From assembly GCF_010728325.1 (NCBI RefSeq), contig NZ_AP022570.1:1-64000 (forward strand): a DNA stretch of 64,000 nucleotides. Reading direction: 5' to 3'. The notes beneath the pieces are model-generated. The model worked only from the letters and a program-made list of their open reading frames with translations, was not told the DNA's origin and searched no databases. The position numbers and the translations under genes are program-made. This DNA is from Mycolicibacterium poriferae (lineage in GTDB: Bacteria; Actinomycetota; Actinomycetes; Mycobacteriales; Mycobacteriaceae). This document shows, one piece after another, positions 25,489-33,799 of this stretch. How positions within the stretch are numbered: position 1 is the stretch's first letter; the number at the start of each line of letters is the position of its first letter.

Positions 25489-25523
25489 TGAGGGTCGTGG
25501 GCAGATCGAGTCCACAACCCTCA
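25489..25523 (+). terminator. Hairpin terminator after ppa
   Basis: Stem TGAGGGT.GTGG pairing with CCAC.ACCCTCA (11 pairs around one mismatch, 11-base loop), 23 bases after the ppa stop. There is no T-run, as is common in mycobacteria. Confidence 0.6.
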
Positions 25524-25656
25524 TCCCTCGTCGCAATGTCGGCGCCGGTGACACAGGAGACGATGTCGGCGCCAGTGTGACCTGCACCATCAGCAATTTT
25601 GCGTGCCTGTAACACGGCGTAACGTCACCGTTCAATCGGGCTCCCATCATGGCGGT

Positions 25657-26178
25657 GTGTTACTGCATCAAGGGATCGGCCTGGAGGCGTTCAACGAGAT
25701 GCCGACGCGCCGGGCGGTGCACGCCGTGTTCGAGTGCTGCTACAGCGTGCCGCTGGCCGCCGACCTCGTGCGCGCCCGCCCCTTCGACAGCCATGAACAG
25801 CTGTTCCGGTACGCCGACGCACAGTTGTTCGGCCTCGGCGAGGAGTCCATCGACTCCATCCTGCAGGCCTATCCCGACGTCGGCCGGCGGCCGGGCAGCG
25901 AGAAGTCCCACGCCGAGCAGTGCGCGATCATCGACGAGCGGCCCGAGATCATGGCCGAGTTGTCCGCCGCGTCGAAGTCCTACCTGGAGCACTTCGGTTT
26001 CGGGTTCGTCATGTACATCAACGGCTACGGCGCCGACGATGTGCTCGCCGCGCTGCACGACCGCCTGCACAACGACTACGAAACCGAGCGCAAAGTGGTG
26101 CGCAACGAGCTGGCCCGGATCAACCGCACCCGGCTCGAACGCATGCTCGGCCCCGAGGGTGGCTACGACAACTGGTGA
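25657..26178 (+). CDS. OHCU decarboxylase-like protein (purine degradation)
   Basis: About 173 aa, all helical, resembling 2-oxo-4-hydroxy-4-carboxy-5-ureidoimidazoline decarboxylase, the last step from urate to S-allantoin: SHAEQ (catalytic Glu region), FGFGFVMYINGYGADDVLAAL, TERKVVRNELARINRTRLERML. The usual catalytic His of the AHP motif is a Tyr here (LQAYPDVG), so activity may differ. GTG start 25657 (VLLHQGIGLEAFNEMP) chosen from the fold start; codons up to 25603 are possible. Followed 79 bases later by allantoicase, which supports ureide metabolism. Confidence 0.75.
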   Translation: MLLHQGIGLEAFNEMPTRRAVHAVFECCYSVPLAADLVRARPFDSHEQLFRYADAQLFGLGEESIDSILQAYPDVGRRPGSEKSHAEQCAIIDERPEIMAELSAASKSYLEHFGFGFVMYINGYGADDVLAALHDRLHNDYETERKVVRNELARINRTRLERMLGPEGGYDNW

Positions 26179-26196
26179 CAACTGGTGACAACTGGT
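26167..26196 (+). repeat. Three tandem 10-base repeats over the stop codon
   Basis: Unit GACAACTGGT three times, spanning codons for DNW and the TGA of the OHCU decarboxylase-like gene. Each copy contains an overlapping TGA, and the unit length is not a multiple of three. Confidence 0.9.
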
Positions 26197-26257
26197 GAGG
26201 CTCGACCGGTGACGGCTCACCGCCCCGGCCAGCGCCCGCTCACCTAGGCTCGTCCCG

Positions 26258-27298
26258 GTGAGCACACCGCCGAGACCCACAGGTCACCCGCACTTTCTGT
26301 CGCTTCCCGACCTTGCCGCCAGAACCGCGGGCGGGGCTGTGGTGTGGGCCAACGACGATCTGTTCGCCGAGAAAGAGAACCTGATCAAGCCGGGGCCCGC
26401 CGAACACCGGCCCGCCACCTTCGGTCACAAGGGACAGGTCTACGACGGCTGGGAGACCCGCAGGCGCCGCGGGGTCACGGCCGAGTCCCACGATTCGGCC
26501 GTCATCAGGCTCGGCGTGCCGGCCGTCGTCCGCGGCGTCGTCGTCGACACCGCGTGGTTCACCGGAAACTATCCGCCCGAGATCTCCGTCGAGGCCGCCT
26601 TCGTCGCGGGCTACCCCTCGGTGCAGGAGCTCATCGGAGACCCCGGCAAGACGGACTGGACCACCATCGTGGAACGCTCCACCGTCAACGGCGACACCCG
26701 CAACCCGTTCCCCACCTCCTCGTCGCGGCGCTGGACGCATCTGCGCCTGTCCGTCTACCCGGACGGCGGAGTGGCGCGGTTCCGGGTGCATGGTGAGGGA
26801 CTGATCAACCCCGACTTCGCCGAGAACATGACGCTGGACCTCGCCGCGCTCGAGAACGGGGGGCGAATCACCGCCTGCTCCAACATGTTCTACAGCTCAC
26901 CGAACAATCTGTTGCTGCCCGGAGTGGCCCGCACCATGGGTGATGGGTGGGAGACCTCGCGGCGCCGCGACGCCGGCAACGACTGGGTGGAGATGAAGCT
27001 GGCCGGCCAGGGCGTGCTCGACGCGGTCGAGTTGGACACCTCGTACTTCGTCGGCAACGCCCCGGGCGCGGCCCGCCTGTCGGGCCGCGACGGCGACGGT
27101 TCGTGGTTCGACATACTGCCGCTGACCGAGCTGCAGCCCGACACCCGGCACCGGTTCCGCGTCCACGAGCGGCGCCCCGTCACCGCAGCGCGCCTGGACG
27201 TCTACCCCGACGGCGGCATGGCCCGGGTGCGGCTGTTCGGCTCACTGACCGCCGACGGCCTGCGCGAGGTGTGCGACCGCTGGGCGGCCGGCGCCTGA
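26258..27298 (+). CDS. alc: Allantoicase
   Basis: Hydrolyses allantoate to ureidoglycolate and urea. 346 aa, two jelly-roll repeats each with the family motif: YDGWETRRRRG (~60) and MGDGWETSRRRD (~230), plus WTHLRLSVYPDGGVARFRVHG and ARLDVYPDGGMARVRLFG. GTG start at 26258. Paired with the preceding OHCU decarboxylase-like gene as a purine-nitrogen salvage set. It ends 4 bases from the convergent terC stop. Confidence 0.93.
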   Translation: MSTPPRPTGHPHFLSLPDLAARTAGGAVVWANDDLFAEKENLIKPGPAEHRPATFGHKGQVYDGWETRRRRGVTAESHDSAVIRLGVPAVVRGVVVDTAWFTGNYPPEISVEAAFVAGYPSVQELIGDPGKTDWTTIVERSTVNGDTRNPFPTSSSRRWTHLRLSVYPDGGVARFRVHGEGLINPDFAENMTLDLAALENGGRITACSNMFYSSPNNLLLPGVARTMGDGWETSRRRDAGNDWVEMKLAGQGVLDAVELDTSYFVGNAPGAARLSGRDGDGSWFDILPLTELQPDTRHRFRVHERRPVTAARLDVYPDGGMARVRLFGSLTADGLREVCDRWAAGA

Positions 27299-27302
27299 CG
27301 GC

Positions 27303-28331
27303 TCAGGGACGCGGGCCGGACTGCGGGTCGGCCTGCCCGGCGATGTCCTCGGCTTCGGAGGCCAGCCGTCGGGCATCCTTGCGGGTCTTGTACAGGCTGG
27401 CCACGGTGGTGATCAGCAGCGTCACGACGATCACACCCAGCGACCACAAGGTCGGGATCTCGGGTACCGGCACGTGCTCGCCACCGTTGATGAACGCCAG
27501 CTCGTTCTCGTGCAGCGCATGCAGCAGCAGCTTGACCCCGATGAAGAACAGGATGAACGCCAGTCCCTGCGACAGGTACACCAGCCGCTTGAGCAGGTCG
27601 CCCAGCAGGAAGTACAGCTGGCGCAACCCCATCAGCGCGAACACGTTCGCGGTGAACACCAGGTAGGGCTCCTGGGTCAGGCCGTAGATCGCCGGGATGG
27701 AGTCCAGCGCGAAGATCAGGTCGGTGGTACCCAGCGCGACGATCACCAGGAACATCGGCGTCATCAACCGCTTGCCGTTCTCCTTCACCCACAGCCGCAG
27801 GCCGTCCCACTGGTCGGTGAACGACAGGTGCCGCTGGGCGAAGCGGACCACCACGTTGTCGGCGTCGTCGTCGTGGTCGGTGTCGCGCACCAGCTGGATG
27901 GCCGTGTACAGCAGGAACGCACCGAAGATGTAGAACACCCAAGAGAACCGGGCGATCGCGACCGCACCGAGGGCGATGAAGATGCCCCGGAACACCAGCG
28001 CCAGGATGATGCCGACGAGCAGCGCCTGCTGCTGGTAGATCCGCGGCACCTTGAAGCTGGCCATGATGATCAAGAAGATGAACAGGTTGTCCACCGACAG
28101 GCTGTACTCGGTGAGCCAGCCTGCGAAGAACTCCAGCCCGTACTGGCTGCCGTGGAAGAACCACGTCCACAGGCCGAACAGGATCGCCAACCCGACGTAG
28201 AAGCTCAGCGCGGTGGCCGTCTCACGCCGTGAGGGCTCATGCGGGCGCCGCCCGATCACGATCACATCGAAGAGCAGGATCGCGATGGTCACACTGAGCG
28301 TGATCGCCCACTCGAGTCCGCTGACGTTCAT
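27303..28331 (-). CDS. TerC family membrane protein (likely Mn2+ exporter)
   Basis: 342 aa, about nine transmembrane helices. TerC hallmarks: EYSLSVDNLFIFLII and TTDLIFALDSIPAIYGLTQEPYLVFTANVFALMGLRQ, read in short pieces. The acidic/Asn residues inside membrane helices are the proposed metal site. TerC/Alx-type proteins export or balance manganese. The start ATG 28331 has GGAGG 5 bases upstream, and that SD can be masked by the leader (see the riboswitch entry). This supports Mn control. Confidence 0.9.
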   Translation of the reverse strand: MNVSGLEWAITLSVTIAILLFDVIVIGRRPHEPSRRETATALSFYVGLAILFGLWTWFFHGSQYGLEFFAGWLTEYSLSVDNLFIFLIIMASFKVPRIYQQQALLVGIILALVFRGIFIALGAVAIARFSWVFYIFGAFLLYTAIQLVRDTDHDDDADNVVVRFAQRHLSFTDQWDGLRLWVKENGKRLMTPMFLVIVALGTTDLIFALDSIPAIYGLTQEPYLVFTANVFALMGLRQLYFLLGDLLKRLVYLSQGLAFILFFIGVKLLLHALHENELAFINGGEHVPVPEIPTLWSLGVIVVTLLITTVASLYKTRKDARRLASEAEDIAGQADPQSGPRP

Positions 28332-28334
28332 CAA

Positions 28335-28364
28335 ACCTCCGGTCGTCGTTTCAACGCCGGAGGT
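28335..28364 (-). promoter_or_regulatory. Shine-Dalgarno-sequestering hairpin (riboswitch expression platform)
   Basis: ACCTCCGG (plus 28357-28364, the end of the aptamer's GAGACC strand) is perfectly complementary to CCGGAGGT (plus 28335-28342), which carries the terC Shine-Dalgarno. The two pairings exclude each other: a folded aptamer frees the ribosome site and an unfolded one hides it. This predicts ligand-on translational control. Confidence 0.65.
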
Positions 28365-28460
28365 CTCTTCCACCGCCGAGTGCGGCCCACAACACCGGTC
28401 GATCAGAGATGGACGACGTGGTGACGACGTTGTGGCGAAGGAATACTCCCCTCCAGGGCG
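28355..28460 (-). promoter_or_regulatory. yybP-ykoY-type manganese riboswitch leading terC
   Basis: Minus-strand leader with the conserved 5' box GGGGAGTA (plus bases 28444-28451) and the 3' box GAGACCT (plus 28361-28367), about 80 bases apart with stems between, directly upstream of a TerC gene as in the Mn2+-sensing yybP-ykoY family. The spacing and boxes fit; a covariance-model search was not possible. Confidence 0.7.
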
Positions 28461-28535
28461 GTGATTCTGCCAGCCGGTCGCCCGACACGCGAATCAACCG
28501 CCACCCGACGCCACCGGGGGCCGCCCGGCGCTTAG

Positions 28536-28548
28536 TAGTTTGTACCCG
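28536..28548 (+). promoter_or_regulatory. Leaderless promoter -10 box of the pls-like gene
   Basis: TAGTTT (28536-28541) followed by 6 bases and the GTG start codon at 28548, with no Shine-Dalgarno. The spacing fits a transcript starting at the GTG. Confidence 0.5.
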
Positions 28549-31500
28549 TGACAGCAGCGGATCCAACCCCCGAGATCCCCGCCCAGTTCGTGCTGTCGGC
28601 GTTCGCCCCCGAGCCGCGCACGCTGATCGACATCCTCTACGACACCGCGCGGCGCTACCCCGACGCGCCTGCCCTCGACGACGGCACCGTCCAGCTCACC
28701 TATGCCGAGCTGGTCTCCGACATCGAGGACAGCGTGGCGTGGCTGGCCGCCCGCGGGATCGGCCGCGGCGACCGCATCGGCATCCGGATGCCCTCGGGCA
28801 GCTACGCGCTCTACGTCGCGATCCTGGCCACGCTCGCCACCGGCGCCGCCTACGTTCCGGTCGACGCCGACGACCCCGTCGAGCGCGCGGAACTGGTGTT
28901 CACCGAGGCCGGCGTCGTCGCCGTCATCACCGAGCAGGGACTCGTCCGCGGCCCCGGGTCGTCCCGCGGCTGGCGCGCCGCAGCACCGCTGAGCCGCGAC
29001 GACGCGTGGATCATCTTCACTTCCGGCTCCACCGGAACCCCCAAGGGTGTCGCGGTCAGCCATCGCAGCGCCGCCGCGTTCGTCGACGCCGAGGCGCGGA
29101 TGTTCCTGCAGGACAATCCGCTGGGCCCCGGGGACCGGGTGCTGGCGGGACTGTCGGTGGCGTTCGACGCCTCCTGCGAGGAGATGTGGCTGGCGTGGCG
29201 GCACGGCGCCTGTCTGGTGCCCGCCCCGCGCTCGCTGGTGCGCAGCGGGATGGACCTGGGCCCCTGGTTGGTGTCGCGCGACATCACGGTGGTCTCGACC
29301 GTGCCGACGCTGGCAGCGCTGTGGCCGGCGGAGGCCCTGGAGGCGGTGCGGTTGCTGATCTTCGGCGGCGAGGCCTGCCCGCCCGAACTCGCCGAGCGGC
29401 TCGCGGTGGACGGCCGCGAAGTGTGGAACACCTACGGCCCGACCGAAGCGACCGTGGTGGCCTGTGCGGCGCGGCTGTTCGGGCGGGGGCCCGTCAGCAT
29501 CGGCCTGCCCCTGCCCGGGTGGGATCTGGCGGTCGTCGGCGCCGACGGCCGGCCGGTGAACCTCGGGGAGGTCGGAGAGCTGGTCATCGGCGGGGTGGGG
29601 CTGGCGCGCTACCTCGATCCCGACAAGGACGCCGAGAAGTACGCCCCGATGCCCACGCTCGCCTGGAGCCGCGCCTACCGCAGCGGCGACCTGGTCCGGC
29701 TGGAGGCCGACGGGTTGTATTTCGTCGGCCGCGCCGACGACCAGGTCAAGGTCGGCGGCCGCCGCATCGAGCTCGGTGAGGTGGACAGCGCGCTGGTGCA
29801 TCTGCCGGGGGTCAGCGGCGGCGCGGCGGCGGTGCGGCGCACGGCCAGCGGAACCCCCCTGCTGGTCGGTTATGTCGCCAGCGCCGATCCGAACTTCGAC
29901 CTGGCCGCCGCCCGGACCGCGCTGGCGCAGTCACTGCCCGCCGCCCTGGTGCCCCGTCTGGTCCTCGTCGACGAGCTGCCCACCCGCACGTCAGGCAAGG
30001 TGGACCGCGACGCGCTGCCGTGGCCGGTCGACGGAGCCGGTGACGACGCACCGGACCTTCTCGGGACGACGGGCTGGCTGGCCGGGCTGTGGCGCGACGG
30101 GCTGGCCGCACAGGTCGACGGGCCGGAGGCGGACTTCTTCGCCCTGGGCGGCGGATCGCTGGCTGCCGCCCAGCTGATCGCCGCGCTGCGGCAGCGCTAC
30201 CCGCAGGTGACCGTCGCCGACCTCTACGACCACCCGCGGCTGGGGTCGCTGGCCGGATACCTCGACGAACTGGAACCGCCCCCGGCCGTCGAGCCGCGGA
30301 CCGTCGAGCCGGTGTCGCGACGGACGCAGGCCGTGCAGATCGCACTGACCGTTCCGCTGGCGGCGCTGACCGGGATGCAGTGGGTGGTCTGGCTGGCGGT
30401 CGCCAACAATGTCGCCGCCGGTCTGGACCTGGTGCCGTGGACGGCGCCGATCAGCTGGTGGTGGATCCTGGCCGGATTCCTGCTGTTCGTCACCCCGCCG
30501 GGCCGGATGGGCATCGCGGTCGTCGGTGCGCGGACGCTGCTGGGCAACGTGCAGGCCGGAACGTACCGACGCGGCGGCGCGGTGCACCTCCGGGTGTGGC
30601 TGGCCGAGCGGCTCGCCGAGGCGAGCGGGGCGCAGAACATGGCGGGTGCTCCCTGGCTGGTCTACTACGCCCGCGCGCTGGGCAACAAGGTCGGGCAGGG
30701 CGTCGACCTGCATTCGGCGCCCCCGGTGACGGGCATGCTGACGCTGGGGCACCGCTGCTCCATCGAGCCCGAGGTCGACCTCACGGGGTACTGGATCGAC
30801 GGTGACGCCTTCCACGTCGGGCCTGTCACTGTCGGCAACGACGCCACGGTCGGGGCGCGCACCACCCTGCTCCCGGGTGCCGTGGTCGGCAAGAACGCCG
30901 ACGTCGCCCCCGGATCCGGGGTGGTCGGCAAGGTCAAGAACGGGCAGTACTGGAAGGGTTCACCGGCGATCAAATCCGGGAAGGCCAAGCATCCGTGGCC
31001 CGATCACCGGCCCCCGCGCGCCCTGCACTGGGTGGCCGTGTACGGCCTGACGTCCATGCTGCTGGGAGCGCTGCCGCTGGCCGCACTGACCGTGGGGCTG
31101 GCCGTCATCGGATGGGCGGTGCGGGACACCGCCAGCGTCGCCGACGCCGTGCCGGCGGCGATGCTGTGGGCCGCCCCGGCCACTCTGGCCGCGGTGCTGA
31201 CCTATGCGGCGCTGACCGTGCTGGGCGTGCGACTGCTGTCCGTGGGGCTGCACGAGGGCTACCACCCGGTGCGCAGCCGCTCCGGCTGGCAGCTGTGGGC
31301 CACCGAGCGGCTGATGGACGCCGCCCGCAACTACCTGTTCCCGATCTACGCCGGACTGCTCACCCCGTGGTGGCTGCGTCTGCTCGGCGCCGAAGTGGGC
31401 CGCGGCACGGAGATCTCCACAGCCCTGCTGGTGCCGAAGTTCACCGTGGTCGAGGACGGCGCATTCCTCGCCGACGACACGATGGTGGGCTCCTACGAAC

Positions 31501-32462
31501 TGGGCGGCGGGTGGATCCACGTCGCCCGCGCCACGGTCGGAAAGCGTGCGTTCCTGGGCAACTCCGGAATCACCCAGCCCGGCCGCCGAGTGCCCGACGA
31601 CGGGTTGGTGGCCGTGCTCTCGGCCACCCCGCACAAGGCCAAGGCCGGTTCGTCCTGGCTGGGCAGTCCCCCGGTACGGCTGAGACGCCGCCCCACCGCG
31701 GCCGACGCGCTGCGCACCTTCCACCCGTCGGCGAAGCTCAAGGTGCTGCGCGCCACCGTGGAGACGTTCCGCATCGTGCCGGTCGTGATCACCTTCGCCA
31801 TCGGAGTCGGTGTGCTCGCCGCGATCCAGGCGCTGGCCACTGCGGCGGGCTGGCTGTGGGCCGCGCTCGCGGCCGGGCCGGTCGTGCTCGCCGCCGGAGC
31901 CATCGCCGGCGGGGTGGCGGTGCTGGCGAAGTGGCTGCTGGTAGGCCGCATCGGCGCAATCGAACACCCGCTGTGGTCGTCGTTCGTGTGGCGCAACGAG
32001 GTGTCGGACACCTTCGTCGAGACCGTGGCGGCGCCGTGGTTCGCCCGCGCGGCCGCGGGTACCCCCGTCATGAATCTGTGGCTGCGGGCGCTGGGTGCCG
32101 GCATCGGACGTGGAGTGTGGTGTGAGACGTACTGGCTGCCCGAGGCCGACCTGGTGACACTCGGCGACGGCGCGACCGTCAACCGCGGGTGTGTCGTGCA
32201 GACCCATCTGTTCCACGACCGGATCATGCGCATGGACACCGTGGTGCTCGAACCCGGTGCCACGCTGGGACCGCACTGCGTGGCGCTGCCCGCCGCCCGC
32301 ATCGGCGCCGGCGCGACCGTCGGCCCCGCCTCCCTGGTGATGCGCGGTGACGAGGTGCCGCCGTCGACACGGTGGCAGGGCAATCCGATCGCGCCGTGGA
32401 ACCCTGCGGGCAAGAAGCAGGGGCAGTCGGGCGCCAAGCCCAAGAAACCGGCAGCCGCGTGA
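28548..32462 (+). CDS. Pls/PosA-type nonribosomal peptide synthetase (epsilon-poly-lysine synthetase-like)
   Basis: 1304 aa, close to the 1319 aa of Streptomyces Pls. Adenylation domain (~30-500) with FTSGSTGTPKGV (~157), FDASCEEMW, NTYGPTEAT, GRADDQVKVGGRRIELGEV (~395) and the A10 Lys in RTSGKVDR. Carrier domain with FFALGGGSLAAAQ (Ser ~536). Then membrane helices from ~595 and soluble blocks with left-handed-helix-like repeats (VGPVTVGNDATVGARTTLLPG is one kind, given in part). No condensation or thioesterase domain. The ten pocket residues, aligned by eye to GrsA, read D-A-E-S-I-G-T-V-V-K, a lysine/cationic type with acidic residue 239. Leaderless GTG start. Its stop overlaps the M1 peptidase start by GTGA. 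Confidence 0.88.
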   Translation: MTAADPTPEIPAQFVLSAFAPEPRTLIDILYDTARRYPDAPALDDGTVQLTYAELVSDIEDSVAWLAARGIGRGDRIGIRMPSGSYALYVAILATLATGAAYVPVDADDPVERAELVFTEAGVVAVITEQGLVRGPGSSRGWRAAAPLSRDDAWIIFTSGSTGTPKGVAVSHRSAAAFVDAEARMFLQDNPLGPGDRVLAGLSVAFDASCEEMWLAWRHGACLVPAPRSLVRSGMDLGPWLVSRDITVVSTVPTLAALWPAEALEAVRLLIFGGEACPPELAERLAVDGREVWNTYGPTEATVVACAARLFGRGPVSIGLPLPGWDLAVVGADGRPVNLGEVGELVIGGVGLARYLDPDKDAEKYAPMPTLAWSRAYRSGDLVRLEADGLYFVGRADDQVKVGGRRIELGEVDSALVHLPGVSGGAAAVRRTASGTPLLVGYVASADPNFDLAAARTALAQSLPAALVPRLVLVDELPTRTSGKVDRDALPWPVDGAGDDAPDLLGTTGWLAGLWRDGLAAQVDGPEADFFALGGGSLAAAQLIAALRQRYPQVTVADLYDHPRLGSLAGYLDELEPPPAVEPRTVEPVSRRTQAVQIALTVPLAALTGMQWVVWLAVANNVAAGLDLVPWTAPISWWWILAGFLLFVTPPGRMGIAVVGARTLLGNVQAGTYRRGGAVHLRVWLAERLAEASGAQNMAGAPWLVYYARALGNKVGQGVDLHSAPPVTGMLTLGHRCSIEPEVDLTGYWIDGDAFHVGPVTVGNDATVGARTTLLPGAVVGKNADVAPGSGVVGKVKNGQYWKGSPAIKSGKAKHPWPDHRPPRALHWVAVYGLTSMLLGALPLAALTVGLAVIGWAVRDTASVADAVPAAMLWAAPATLAAVLTYAALTVLGVRLLSVGLHEGYHPVRSRSGWQLWATERLMDAARNYLFPIYAGLLTPWWLRLLGAEVGRGTEISTALLVPKFTVVEDGAFLADDTMVGSYELGGGWIHVARATVGKRAFLGNSGITQPGRRVPDDGLVAVLSATPHKAKAGSSWLGSPPVRLRRRPTAADALRTFHPSAKLKVLRATVETFRIVPVVITFAIGVGVLAAIQALATAAGWLWAALAAGPVVLAAGAIAGGVAVLAKWLLVGRIGAIEHPLWSSFVWRNEVSDTFVETVAAPWFARAAAGTPVMNLWLRALGAGIGRGVWCETYWLPEADLVTLGDGATVNRGCVVQTHLFHDRIMRMDTVVLEPGATLGPHCVALPAARIGAGATVGPASLVMRGDEVPPSTRWQGNPIAPWNPAGKKQGQSGAKPKKPAAA

Positions 32463-33799
32463 CGGGTCGACGAGCAAGCAAGAAGAGCTCCGCCCCGGTC
32501 ATCGACCCGTATCTGCCGACGGCAGGCAACTTCGGCTACCGGGTGTCGCGGTACGAGTTGGAGCTGGAGTACAAGGTCGCCATCAACCGGCTCGGCGGGA
32601 CGGCCACCGTCACCGCCGTCACGCTGGCCGAGCTCCAGACGTTCAGCCTGGACCTGTCCAGCGCGCTGTCGGTGGCCAAGGTGACGGTGAACGGAAAGCG
32701 GCCGAAGCACTTTCGCACCGATCGGGACAAGCTGCACATCACGCTCGCCGATCGGTTGCCCGCCGGTGCCGCGATGACGGTGGCGGTGCGCTACAGCGGG
32801 ACACCGCGACCGAAACGGACCCCCTGGGGTGAGGTCGGTTTCGAGGAACTCACCGAGGGCGCGCTGGTGGCCGGCCAGCCCAACGGGGCGTCGTCGTGGT
32901 TCCCGTGTGACGACCATCCCAGCGCCAAGGCGAGCTTCCGGATCCAGATCGCCACGGAGAGCGCCTATCTCACGCTCGCCAACGGAAAGTTGTTGTCCCG
33001 CAGGGCCCGCGCCGGCATGACCACCTGGACCTACGAGCAGAGCGAGCCGACCTCGACGTATCTGATCACGCTGCAGGTCGGCCCGTACACCAGGCGGCGG
33101 ATGGCCAAGAACGGCGTGGAGATCTTCTCGGTGCTGCCCGACCGGCTGCGCCGCGAGTTCGACCACGACTTCGGCCGCCAACCGCAGATGATGAAACTCT
33201 TCGTCAAGCTGTTCGGTCCGTACCCGCTGGCCGACGGTTACACCGTGGTCGTCACCGACGACGATCTGGAGATCCCGCTCGAGGCGCAGGGCATCTCGAT
33301 CTTCGGGGCCAACCACTGCGACGGCCGGCGCGGCTCCGAGCGGCTGGTGGCCCACGAACTGGCCCACCAGTGGTTCGGCAACTCCGTGACCGCCCAACGC
33401 TGGCGCCACATCTGGCTGCACGAGGGTTTCGCCTGCTACGCCGAGTGGTTGTGGTCCGACCACTGCGGGGAGCGCAGCGCCGACGACTGGGCCCGCCACT
33501 ACCACCGGCGGCTGGTCGACTCGCCGCAGGATCTGGTCCTCGCCGACCCCGGGCCGCAGGACATGTTCGACGACCGGGTGTACAAGCGCGGCGCGCTGGC
33601 CCTGCACACGCTGCGCCGGCGCATCGGCGACGACGCGTTCTTCGCGCTGCTCAGGGAGTGGACATCGCGGTACCGGCATGCCAGCGTCGTGACCGACGAC
33701 TTCATCGCGCTGGCCGCGCAGTACACCGAGGACTCGCTGCGCCCGCTGTGGGCGGCGTGGCTGTATTCCGCGGAGGTTCCCGAGCTGGACCTGCCGTGA
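32459..33799 (+). CDS. M1 family zinc metallopeptidase (short form)
   Basis: 446 aa: only the N-terminal saddle and catalytic domains of an M1 aminopeptidase (full family members are ~850 aa). Zinc site HELAHQWFG (~299-303) with Glu in LHEGFACYAEW (~322), and a Tyr region (DDRVYKRGALALHTLRRR). No signal peptide; lysine-rich start VTGRRASKKSS. The GTG start overlaps the synthetase stop and its own stop overlaps the next gene's GTG. In Streptomyces poly-lysine producers a Zn aminopeptidase degrades the polymer (from memory), so a role in trimming or self-protection is a reasonable guess. Confidence 0.87.
   Translation: MTGRRASKKSSAPVIDPYLPTAGNFGYRVSRYELELEYKVAINRLGGTATVTAVTLAELQTFSLDLSSALSVAKVTVNGKRPKHFRTDRDKLHITLADRLPAGAAMTVAVRYSGTPRPKRTPWGEVGFEELTEGALVAGQPNGASSWFPCDDHPSAKASFRIQIATESAYLTLANGKLLSRRARAGMTTWTYEQSEPTSTYLITLQVGPYTRRRMAKNGVEIFSVLPDRLRREFDHDFGRQPQMMKLFVKLFGPYPLADGYTVVVTDDDLEIPLEAQGISIFGANHCDGRRGSERLVAHELAHQWFGNSVTAQRWRHIWLHEGFACYAEWLWSDHCGERSADDWARHYHRRLVDSPQDLVLADPGPQDMFDDRVYKRGALALHTLRRRIGDDAFFALLREWTSRYRHASVVTDDFIALAAQYTEDSLRPLWAAWLYSAEVPELDLP

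Noticed and set aside
30960..32477. A 505-codon minus-strand frame opposite the pls-like gene
   Set aside because: Low-complexity Arg/Gly/His product with no motif; the plus-strand synthetase explains the region.
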